A DNA stretch of 6,082 nucleotides from Anaerolineales bacterium. Its GTDB lineage: Bacteria > Chloroflexota > Anaerolineae > Anaerolineales > E44-bin32. The DNA is taken from NCBI GenBank assembly GCA_023144145.1, contig JAGLGG010000386.1, forward strand, positions 1 to 6,082. The letters are read 5' to 3'. Below the pieces are notes generated by a model. That model had not been told where the DNA came from and made no database searches. It saw nothing but the letters and a program-made list of their open reading frames with translations. The translations under genes were made by a program, and so were the position numbers. The first letter of the stretch is position 1. Each line of letters opens with the position of its first letter. Positions 1 to 5,891 of this stretch are shown piece by piece.

Positions 1-432
1 ATTGTTGGGAAGTTTGCCTTCACGTTCGTTCCCGGACAGAAACAGGCTGACGGTTCCATTAAAAGAACTCCGACATTCGGCGGGTGGAGCTTGGAGATTC
101 CAAAGGATTCGAAACACAAGGAAGCTGCTTGGGAGTTTATGGTCTGGGCATCTTCACCCGAGCTCGATCCTCGATTGGCATACAGTCAGCCCGGTTCACG
201 TTACTCAGGACTTATGGATCCCGCAATGCAGAGGAAATATATCGAGTATAAGGGAATGCTCGAATCTCTGCCCATTGCCAAGGGTCGTCCTCGTATAGGC
301 CCGTACTCGGAACTTGCAGATGCTCTGGAAGTTGCACTCTCTGAAGCTATGACAGGTAGTAAGAGTTCTTCAAGAGCACTGAGAGATGCCAATAAAAAGT
401 TTGCGTTAGTCCTGAAAAAGTGGGGCTATTAG
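1..432 (+). CDS. Carbohydrate ABC transporter solute-binding protein, C-terminal part (5' end outside window)
   Basis: Frame 1 is open from the first base to the TAG at 430-432 and gives the last 143 residues of an extracellular binding protein of the MalE/UgpB class. The key sign is the stretch around residues 26-50: FGGWSLEIPKDS, then KEAAWEFMVWASSPEL. This is the typical family-1 sugar-binding pattern of a Gly-Gly-Trp strand, an IPK turn and a helix ending in a 'W-SPE' signature. The rest is helical and ends in a basic tail (KKWGY), as usual for these proteins. The signal peptide and most of the ligand pocket lie outside the window, so the sugar cannot be named. Two permease genes follow on the same strand, which supports an importer operon. 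The TTG at 91 is an internal codon, not a start. The family call is firm; the substrate is unknown. Confidence 0.88.
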   Translation: MVGKFAFTFVPGQKQADGSIKRTPTFGGWSLEIPKDSKHKEAAWEFMVWASSPELDPRLAYSQPGSRYSGLMDPAMQRKYIEYKGMLESLPIAKGRPRIGPYSELADALEVALSEAMTGSKSSSRALRDANKKFALVLKKWGY

Positions 433-447
433 AAATAACGAAACCAT

Positions 448-480
448 TGAAGGGGTCGAGTGCTAGTCTCGGCCCCTTCA
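448..480 (+). promoter_or_regulatory. Intercistronic hairpin between binding-protein and permease genes
   Basis: TGAAGGGGTCGAG (448-460) pairs with CTCGGCCCCTTCA (468-480) across a 7-base loop. All 13 positions pair, one as G-U. The hairpin begins 16 bases after the binding-protein stop. No T-run follows directly; the next bases are CTATGAGATGGAGG, which already hold the ribosome binding site of the next gene. It therefore looks like an mRNA-stabilising or partial-attenuation hairpin rather than a full intrinsic terminator. Such elements are known to keep binding-protein message more abundant than permease message in ABC importer operons. The structure is seen directly; the role is inferred. 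Confidence 0.7.
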
Positions 481-489
481 CTATGAGAT

Positions 490-494
490 GGAGG
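490..494 (+). promoter_or_regulatory. Ribosome binding site that fixes a TTG start
   Basis: GGAGG lies four bases before the TTG at 499-501. The permease frame is closed by a TGA at 484-486, and no ATG or GTG occurs in frame between that stop and the first membrane segment. The TTG is therefore the only credible start. The ATG triplets at 483 and 488 are out of frame. Confidence 0.7.
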
Positions 495-498
495 CCTT

Positions 499-1410
499 TT
501 GGGTTTTTTCATATCACTTCGAGGTAAGCTACACAAAAACAGATGGATATTCTTTGTAGCGCCGACGGTTTTTACGTTGCTCTGTATTGTTATATTTCCT
601 CTCATCTTTTCCCTGAGTCTGAGTTTGCACGATTGGAATATCTTTAGGCAAGAAGGGTGGCAGTGGCGAGGTCTTGGTAATTATGCCGATATATTGTTTT
701 TAGATCCATATTTTCGGCAATCCTTAAAGGTCACCGGTTTTTTCTTACTTGGTACGGTGCCTCTTCAATTCATTTTGGGTCTCGCTGTTGCTTTGATACT
801 GTACCGCATCACCCGTAAGATTATCGGTTTTTTACGGACAACACTTATTGTACCTGCAATCATGACACCCATTGTCGTGGGTATTATCTGGAGGCTTATG
901 TACAACCCAGACCTCGGCATGCTCAATTACTTGTTGTCATTGATAGGACTGCCCCCTGTCAACTGGACTGGTATGCCCATGTCAGCTCTTCCATCCGTTA
1001 TGATGGCTGACATCTGGGAGTGGACACCCTTTATGGCCCTCATCTTGCTTGCCGGATTGCAAGCGCTTCCTCGGGAACCGTATGAAGCAGCGGTGGTGGA
1101 TGGGGCATCAAATTGGCAATCATTCCGTTATATTACTTTACCGCTTCTCAGTCCCGTTATGTTGGTGGCTATACTCATCCGACTGATGGATTCTTTTAAA
1201 ACCTTCGATTTGATCTTCGTCCTCACACAGGGGGGTCCTGGTATGAGTACAGAAACAATGAATTATTACACCTATCGATATGGTTTCAAATTTTTTCACA
1301 TGGGATATGCCTCTGCTCTCTCATGGCTTCTCGTCATAATTGTTACGGTGATCTCAATAATTCTCGTCAAGACCATACGTTCAAGTGGAATTTACGCGGC
1401 AGGAGAGTGA
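499..1410 (+). CDS. Carbohydrate ABC transporter permease, MalF/UgpA type
   Basis: This 303-residue inner-membrane protein is one half of the channel of a sugar importer. Six hydrophobic segments are visible, at about residues 16-42, 78-102, 112-132, 166-188, 218-240 and 272-291. The cytoplasmic EAA loop, which docks the ATPase, is clear: Y195-EAAVVDG to G202, then the LP pair at 214-215. Further MalF/UgpA-class marks are WRLMYNPDLG near 131-140 and LTQGGPG at 242-248. The length matches the UgpA/MsmF group; true MalF proteins are much longer. The start is TTG with GGAGG four bases upstream. The gene sits 66 bases after the binding-protein stop and just upstream of its partner permease, so the operon reading is strong. 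The imported sugar cannot be deduced. Confidence 0.94.
   Translation: MGFFISLRGKLHKNRWIFFVAPTVFTLLCIVIFPLIFSLSLSLHDWNIFRQEGWQWRGLGNYADILFLDPYFRQSLKVTGFFLLGTVPLQFILGLAVALILYRITRKIIGFLRTTLIVPAIMTPIVVGIIWRLMYNPDLGMLNYLLSLIGLPPVNWTGMPMSALPSVMMADIWEWTPFMALILLAGLQALPREPYEAAVVDGASNWQSFRYITLPLLSPVMLVAILIRLMDSFKTFDLIFVLTQGGPGMSTETMNYYTYRYGFKFFHMGYASALSWLLVIIVTVISIILVKTIRSSGIYAAGE
1401..1407 (+). promoter_or_regulatory. Ribosome binding site choosing ATG 1414 over TTG 1411
   Basis: AGGAGAG lies inside the end of the upstream permease gene. It is six bases from ATG 1414 and three from the in-frame TTG 1411, so the ATG has the better spacing. Confidence 0.6.
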
Positions 1411-1413
1411 TTG

Positions 1414-2244
1414 ATGCAATACAGCACAGTAGGGAAAGTAAAAAAAATTGTTTTTGTTTTGATAACGGTAATTATATTTGGCTTTATATTATTTCCACCG
1501 ATAGTTTTATTTCTAACCTCCATTAAAACTGAACTGGATGCACTCAGCTTTCCTCCCAAGTGGATATTCCAACCGACGTTACAAAATTACGTGGACATAT
1601 TCAAGACCTCACCTCTCATCCGTTTTCTGTTAAACAGCATTATAGTTGCCAGTACAAACACAGTTTTGTCCCTGGGGCTGGGTTCATTGACTGCTTATGG
1701 TTTGGCACGTTTTAAGTTCAGAGGATCGGAAAACTTATCCTTTTGGATTCTTTCAATTAGAATGATGCCACCCGTCGCGACTATAATACCAATCTACATC
1801 ATTATGAAAAAGGTTAGACTTCTCGATACGCCATGGGCTTTGATTATTATCTATCTGAGCTTCAATCTTCCTTTTGTTGTTTGGATGATGAAGGGCTTTT
1901 TTGAAGATATACCCCGAGCGATTGAGGAGAGCGCACTAATCGATGGATGTTCTGAATTCGCAGTGTTTAGAAAGATTGCCCTCCCCCTTGTAGCTCCAGG
2001 ACTGGCTGCAACTGCCGTACTCATTTTTATTTTTTCGTGGAACGAATTCTTATTCGCTCTGATCCTCACAGGTACTAGAGCTGTCACGCTCCCTGTTGGT
2101 ATCATAGGTTTCATGAAGGAAACAGGGATCAACTGGGGATACATGACCGCAGGTGGTATGCTTGCACTTGTGCCTGTTGTGATCTTCACTATCCTCGTGC
2201 AGAAACACTTAGTAAAAGGGCTCACTATGGGAGCACTGAAATAG
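1414..2244 (+). CDS. Carbohydrate ABC transporter permease, MalG/UgpE type
   Basis: This 276-residue inner-membrane protein is the second half of the importer channel. Hydrophobic segments lie at about 11-35, 70-97, 108-131, 139-160, 195-220 and 246-264. The EAA loop reads IEESALIDGC (170-179) with LP at 190-191, so the usual EAA is EES here, a common variant. Other MalG-class marks are RMMPPVATIIPIY (116-128), SWNEFLFALIL (208-218) and the C-terminal GLTMGALK. The start is taken as ATG 1414, not the TTG at 1411, because of ribosome-binding-site spacing. It begins three bases after the preceding permease stop, so the two are probably translationally coupled. No ATPase gene follows, so the energising subunit must be encoded elsewhere. 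Family assignment is firm; substrate is unknown. Confidence 0.94.
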   Translation: MQYSTVGKVKKIVFVLITVIIFGFILFPPIVLFLTSIKTELDALSFPPKWIFQPTLQNYVDIFKTSPLIRFLLNSIIVASTNTVLSLGLGSLTAYGLARFKFRGSENLSFWILSIRMMPPVATIIPIYIIMKKVRLLDTPWALIIIYLSFNLPFVVWMMKGFFEDIPRAIEESALIDGCSEFAVFRKIALPLVAPGLAATAVLIFIFSWNEFLFALILTGTRAVTLPVGIIGFMKETGINWGYMTAGGMLALVPVVIFTILVQKHLVKGLTMGALK

Positions 2245-2459
2245 GTGTCATCTTTCCAAGCTGAATGTACATTGAACTGAGAGAAGGTTTGAGTTTTGTT
2301 AAAATTTTTTTAAGCCAAAATTGGGACAAAACTTAGAGTTCCCGGCTATGTTTTGTTATAATTAGTTATACTCAGTGCAATATTCGATTTTTGCCATCTC
2401 ATTGTAGGTTCATAACTAAGTATAATCTATGAGCGCAAACAACGGTTGGAATTCGGGTA
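2245..2459. other. AT-rich noncoding stretch between the importer operon and the transposase remnant
   Basis: No credible gene is seen here. It holds a perfect 10-base palindrome AATGTACATT (2264-2273) and a run of seven T (2305-2311) with no GC-rich stem before it. It also holds a near-perfect 14-base direct repeat starting GTTTTGTTA (2293-2306 and 2350-2363, one mismatch) and an 8-base inverted pair AGTTTTGT/ACAAAACT (2292-2299, 2326-2333). TATAAT occurs at 2357-2362 and 2421-2426 on the + strand, without a convincing -35 box at proper spacing. The operon terminator probably lies here, but I cannot point to a canonical one. Confidence 0.5.
2355..2426. repeat. Imperfect inverted repeat
   Basis: GTTATAATTAGTTATA (2355-2370) matches the reverse complement of CATAACTAAGTATAAT (2411-2426) at 13 of 16 positions, with a 40-base spacer. 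Both arms are very AT-rich, so part of the match may be chance. The right arm ends 34 bases from the transposase stop at 2460, so it could be residual insertion-sequence end structure or an operator. Neither is shown. Confidence 0.35.
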
Positions 2460-2874
2460 CTAGCCCGCGAATATTGCTACCAATTGTCCCGGAAAATCTG
2501 GCTGTCTGATTAGCTTCTTTATTCTGGGAGGTACTTTATCTGAGTTGGCAGAGAGCTTGGCGAGTTCTTTTCGAATCAGGCTAGCGTCGATTTGTGCAAA
2601 TCGTTCTTCAAGGGTCGCCTTTTCATCAAGAAGAATACGCATTACGCATATACTGAGGGTCGTTGAGATTCTTCGCCAAAGGCGTGTTGGCCGGCATAGC
2701 TTTCATTATCTTCTCCAAAGCATTCATGCCGCTTTTCTTTCGATATATCCGTTTCCATGATCGGAAGAATTGTTCAAGGATGTTGTTTGTTCTCTGAGAC
2801 CGGTGCTGGAATCTGCGGTGATTCCGAGTGAGGCGAAGATTCGGCGGGCGATCCTCGAGCTGGTAGAAGCACAT
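2460..2874 (-). pseudogene. Insertion-sequence transposase, C-terminal remnant, frameshifted
   Basis: Two adjacent - strand frames join into one protein tail. The upstream frame (2874 down to about 2643) gives MCFYQLEDRPPNLRLT, then RSQRTNNILEQFFRSWKRIY and NTPLAKNLNDPQYMR. The downstream frame (2642 to the TAG at 2460-2462) gives MRILLDEKATLEERFAQID and ends RQPDFPGQLVAIFAG. The 'RTNN-LEQFFR-KR-RKKSG' and 'TPL-KNL-PQYM-ILL' style resembles C-termini of insertion-sequence transposases. I cannot name the IS family with confidence. The break is an exact 7-bp tandem duplication at 2636-2649; removing one copy restores a continuous QYMRILLDEK reading. The N-terminal catalytic part is absent, because the response regulator gene ends only about 100 bases upstream. 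In 2875-2970 another frame reads GHCLPNLRYREVNHQRGL and might be more of the same gene after a second frameshift. The remnant is inactive. Confidence 0.7.
2636..2649. repeat. 7-bp tandem duplication inside the transposase remnant
   Basis: TACGCAT occurs twice back to back (2636-2642 and 2643-2649). On the - strand this is ATGCGTA repeated. It shifts the transposase frame by one base, and the two protein segments overlap exactly at the duplicated MR codons. It looks like replication slippage or a small duplication. Confidence 0.85.
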
Positions 2875-2975
2875 CTTGGAGGCCCCGCTGATGGTTGACT
2901 TCGCGGTATCTCAGGTTGGGGAGGCAGTGGCCGGAGGAAGAGTATGAAAGAAATCGAGGCCCGCGTATGCGAACC

Positions 2976-4535
2976 CTATCCGCGGCCCTTCCGGTATTGG
3001 CTGGGCGTCAAGCCTTGGTTTTTCTTAAACACCTCACTGAAGTAGCTGGGCATGTCGTAACCCAGCTTGAAGGCAATTTCTGAAATCGTCAAATTCGACT
3101 GAACAAGCAGCTTTTTTGCCGCATCGACACGGCAATGGGTCAAGTATTCGAGGAAGCTCTTGCCGGTTTCCTGCTTGAAGAGCTGGCTGAGATAATTCGG
3201 ACTTAGACAAGCGTAACGAGCAACGTCCTCGAGGGTAATGCGGTCGGCGTAGTTTTCAAGGATAAAGGATATTGCCTTTCGAATAGCAATGGAAGGACCG
3301 GTGTTCATCGAACGGATTAATGTAGCGATCTCCACTAGGTATTGCGTGACAAAGTAGCGAATATCCTCCACTGAGGAAAGGTTGGAGACCTCCCCGCTTT
3401 TCTCGAGGAAACGTATCCTCTCCTTTGAAAAAACTTCAAAATCTGTCAGAACCGTATAACCCAGTTCGAGCAGATTATAGCTGAAGCGTTTCCAGGCTTC
3501 AGGCGATGTTAGTTGTGGTGCAGCAACGGCGAACATCTTCTCAACCGCGGACCAAACCTGCTCGCAATCCCCGAAGCGGATGGCTTTGATGATCATCTTC
3601 TCGATTTCCTCCGGATATTGTGACTGTTCGGATGAAGACCCGGCTGCTTCGGCGATTACCCGATTTCCTCCGCCCAACAGTCTCATTTTTATCTTTTCTC
3701 TGGCATCTCTGTAGGACTCGCTGAGAAGAGCCAATGATCGAATAGATCCGACGACCACGGTAAACGGATAGTCCACCTGGGCCTCTTTAAAGATCATTTC
3801 TGCAATCATCGCTGCTTGCGGCATGAGAGAAGAAAAATACACGACCACACATTCCCCATAATCCAGTTGGAAGACCGGTATCGGGTTTTTTATTTTCTTG
3901 TTGAGTAGTGTCTCGATACCCTGCTTCAGGTTCAGACATAGAGCACTGTACTCTTGGGAGGACAGTTCGGATCGCAAACGATACCTGTCGTCGAAACTGA
4001 CCAGTAGCATAGACGCTGTTTGCTCATCTACCTTCAAGCTTTCCAGCCTTTCGGCGATCTCCTCAGCGTGTAGCTCGTTTCGAAGGAGGGCAAGGTAGAA
4101 CTGTTCAATGATTACCGACATTCCATGAGACAGATTGTTTTTTGTATCCTTGTCTTGCAGGATGAGCGTCTTTGCTTTTTCCAATGCGGCCAACAGTCCT
4201 CGAAGATTTGTTGGTTTCAGCAGATAATCGGTCGCACCGTACTTGAGTGCCTGTTGAGCGAACGTGAAATCGTTGTGGCCGCTGAGGATGATCGTTTTGG
4301 AGCCGGGACTGACCTGATTGAGTTGTTTGAGCGCTTCCAGTCCGTTCATCACAGGCATCTTTACATCGAGAATGATGATATTCGGTTGGTACTTCTTCGC
4401 CGTTTCTAGTGCTTCATTCCCATTGGAAGCATCCGCCACGACTCGGTACTCATCCTGGTCGGAAAGCAGATGTCGGATCCCCTTGCGAACCAGATGTTCG
4501 TCGTCCACTACAAGAACGGAGAGTGCGTCTGTCAA
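2976..4535 (-). CDS. Response regulator with AraC-type DNA-binding domain (YesN-like)
   Basis: This 519-residue cytoplasmic transcription regulator pairs with the kinase upstream. The receiver domain (about 5-125) has acidic residues D11 and D12, phosphoacceptor D57 in IIILDVKMP, the switch residue S85 in IILSGHNDF and K107 in DYLLKPT. A long middle region of about 125-415 is typical of YesN proteins and has no motif I recognise. The C-terminus (about 418-519) is an AraC/XylS domain with two helix-turn-helices: ITLEDVARYACLSPNYLSQL, and ISEIAFKLGYDMPSYFSEVF followed by GLTPSQYRKGRG. The start is TTG 4533-4535, overlapping the kinase stop as TTGA, with AGGA six bases upstream. The frame stays open further upstream, but that part lies antisense-like within the kinase gene in another frame and does not resemble a receiver. 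The likely target is the adjacent importer operon (inference from context). Confidence 0.93.
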   Translation of the reverse strand: MTDALSVLVVDDEHLVRKGIRHLLSDQDEYRVVADASNGNEALETAKKYQPNIIILDVKMPVMNGLEALKQLNQVSPGSKTIILSGHNDFTFAQQALKYGATDYLLKPTNLRGLLAALEKAKTLILQDKDTKNNLSHGMSVIIEQFYLALLRNELHAEEIAERLESLKVDEQTASMLLVSFDDRYRLRSELSSQEYSALCLNLKQGIETLLNKKIKNPIPVFQLDYGECVVVYFSSLMPQAAMIAEMIFKEAQVDYPFTVVVGSIRSLALLSESYRDAREKIKMRLLGGGNRVIAEAAGSSSEQSQYPEEIEKMIIKAIRFGDCEQVWSAVEKMFAVAAPQLTSPEAWKRFSYNLLELGYTVLTDFEVFSKERIRFLEKSGEVSNLSSVEDIRYFVTQYLVEIATLIRSMNTGPSIAIRKAISFILENYADRITLEDVARYACLSPNYLSQLFKQETGKSFLEYLTHCRVDAAKKLLVQSNLTISEIAFKLGYDMPSYFSEVFKKNQGLTPSQYRKGRG

Positions 4536-5836
4536 GAGGGATCCTGGTCGTTCGGGTTCCGTCGAGGAATCCGAAAGCTCACGATAGTACCGGGGCTGCC
4601 GTTGCGCTCGATGCGCAAGCCGAAGCGATTCCCGAAGGATTGTACCAACCTTCTGTGAACATTGATCAACCCCAATTTGTGATGGGAAAAGGAATCTTGA
4701 TCCGAGGAGCCCACGGAAGCGGAGATTTCGGAAATGAGAAGACTCTGGGATTTCCTGTCTATGCCGACGCCATCGTCTCCAACTTCGATTACAGCCTCCT
4801 CCGGTGTGCTGAGCCAACCGTTGATCCAAACTTTCCCCGGCGAAGGTTTGGGCTCAAGTCCATGTACTATGGCGTTCTCCACCAGAGGTTGAAGGATGAG
4901 TTTGGGAAGGCGAAAATCCAAGACCTCGGGCTCGATATTGATGAAATAGGAAATCTTGTCGCCGTAACGGGTTCTCTGAATCATCAGGTAGCTCTTGATC
5001 TGTTCCAGCTCATCCCGAACGCTGGTGACCAAATTCTTCCGATCCAGGCTGTGGTGCAACACCTGGCTTAGACTGAAGATCATCCGCTGAATATCCTCCG
5101 CCCCGTGCAGCACAGCCAGCCACTGTATCGAGTCGAGGGTGTTGTACAAAAAGTGCGGATTGATCTGTGCTTGAAGTGATTTAAGCTCAGCCTCTTTGAC
5201 CTGCAACTTGGCGTTATGAATATCCTTTTCCAGCTGCAGGCGGGCCTTGATTTCGGATATGACTTTGATGTTTTCGATATTGAGGCGCTTCTCCTTAATA
5301 TTGTTGCTGATCAGAAAGACCAAGCTGTTGGCGATTGCCCATAAAAGCCTGGCGAACCCACGGACTCTTTTCAAAGGAATCACGGGTACTTCTTCCAGAG
5401 CTTCCATCTGGACGTCGATGAACCTACTGGGGAAACCGGAGAGTTTCCGGCGCACCCGCTCGCGGTACGGATCATTTAGTTGCTGAAGGAGGATCTGTCC
5501 GCAGGAGACCGTACCCACGTGGTAGCCTCCGACGATAATCGGCGCGGCTACATCGATCAGGCCGGCATGGCAGTGGTAGATATAGGGCCCTCCGAGTTCA
5601 AAGGCTTTTTTATCCGCCTCGCTGTTGCTTTGTCTGCACTTGCGATGGCCTTCTTTGGAGAAGAACATGTTGCAACAGAACTTGGTGAAACAGCATTTCG
5701 GAATGGAAGTGATGAGTTCCCCGTTCAGATCGTGAATTCCGGTAGCCAGTCCCGTGGCTTCGTAAAATGCATCGGGTAGTTCCTGAAGAACACTGGTGGT
5801 GACGATCTGGATGAGATCGAGCTCTTCGTTCATCAT
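4532..5836 (-). CDS. Soluble sensor histidine kinase: PocR sensory domain plus LytS/YesM-type kinase
   Basis: This is a 434-residue kinase. Residues about 18-180 match the PocR sensory domain, a family predicted to sense small hydrocarbon derivatives such as diols. Marks are LPDAFYEATGLATGIHDLNG (20-39), FCCN...GHRKC (53-67), YHCHAGLIDVAAPI (87-100) and VSCGQIL (110-116). A probable coiled coil (180-224) leads to the LytS/YesM-type phosphoacceptor segment QINPHFLYNTLDSIQWL, with H228 as the acceptor. The ATPase domain has LILQPLVENAIVHGL (N321), EVGDDGVGID (351-360), KLGLINV (387-393) and GSPGTIVSFRIP (413-424). No membrane segment or signal peptide is seen, so it should be cytoplasmic, unlike typical YesM kinases with an extracytoplasmic sensor. 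Extra cysteines stand at 48, 49 and 55. The start is ATG 5836 or the adjacent ATG 5833; an in-frame TGA lies 12 bases further upstream and no Shine-Dalgarno is visible. It overlaps the regulator gene by 4 bases. Confidence 0.93.
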   Translation of the reverse strand: MMNEELDLIQIVTTSVLQELPDAFYEATGLATGIHDLNGELITSIPKCCFTKFCCNMFFSKEGHRKCRQSNSEADKKAFELGGPYIYHCHAGLIDVAAPIIVGGYHVGTVSCGQILLQQLNDPYRERVRRKLSGFPSRFIDVQMEALEEVPVIPLKRVRGFARLLWAIANSLVFLISNNIKEKRLNIENIKVISEIKARLQLEKDIHNAKLQVKEAELKSLQAQINPHFLYNTLDSIQWLAVLHGAEDIQRMIFSLSQVLHHSLDRKNLVTSVRDELEQIKSYLMIQRTRYGDKISYFINIEPEVLDFRLPKLILQPLVENAIVHGLEPKPSPGKVWINGWLSTPEEAVIEVGDDGVGIDRKSQSLLISEISASVGSSDQDSFSHHKLGLINVHRRLVQSFGNRFGLRIERNGSPGTIVSFRIPRRNPNDQDPS

Positions 5837-5840
5837 GATG

Positions 5841-5869
5841 ATTATAGGTCAGGATAGGAGAAAGATAAA
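5841..5869 (-). promoter_or_regulatory. Candidate promoter of the kinase-regulator operon
   Basis: On the - strand a perfect TATAAT (5846 to 5841) sits four bases before ATG 5836. A weak -35, TTTATC (5869 to 5864, three of six matches to TTGACA), is 17 bases upstream. With normal spacing the message would begin at about 5833-5835, at the second ATG. This agrees with the lack of a ribosome binding site. The promoter lies in the 55-base gap after the PIN-domain gene, which is on the same strand. Confidence 0.45.
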
Positions 5870-5891
5870 CGGCCCTGCGTTCCTGTTCAGC

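Noticed and set aside
1851..2225. 124-codon - strand open frame
   Set aside because: It is a shadow of the MalG-type permease, with no recognisable motif and no ribosome binding site seen.
2295..2311. Intrinsic terminator at the T-run after the second permease
   Set aside because: Seven T follow an A-rich segment, but there is no GC-rich stem immediately before them.
2357..2426. Two + strand TATAAT boxes as promoters
   Set aside because: Neither has a plausible -35 hexamer at 16-18 bases, the stretch is very AT-rich, and no + strand gene follows.
2545..2760. 71-codon + strand open frame
   Set aside because: It runs antisense to the transposase remnant and reads as low-information, arginine- and serine-rich sequence.
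4536..4829. N-terminal extension of the response regulator by 98 residues
   Set aside because: The extension is arginine- and serine-rich, overlaps the kinase ATPase domain in another frame, and receiver domains begin only a few residues before the LVVDDE motif.
4409..5071. 220-codon + strand open frame
   Set aside because: It lies antisense to the kinase and the start of the regulator, shows no recognisable domain and is low in hydrophobic patterning. The - strand frames carry clear conserved motifs.
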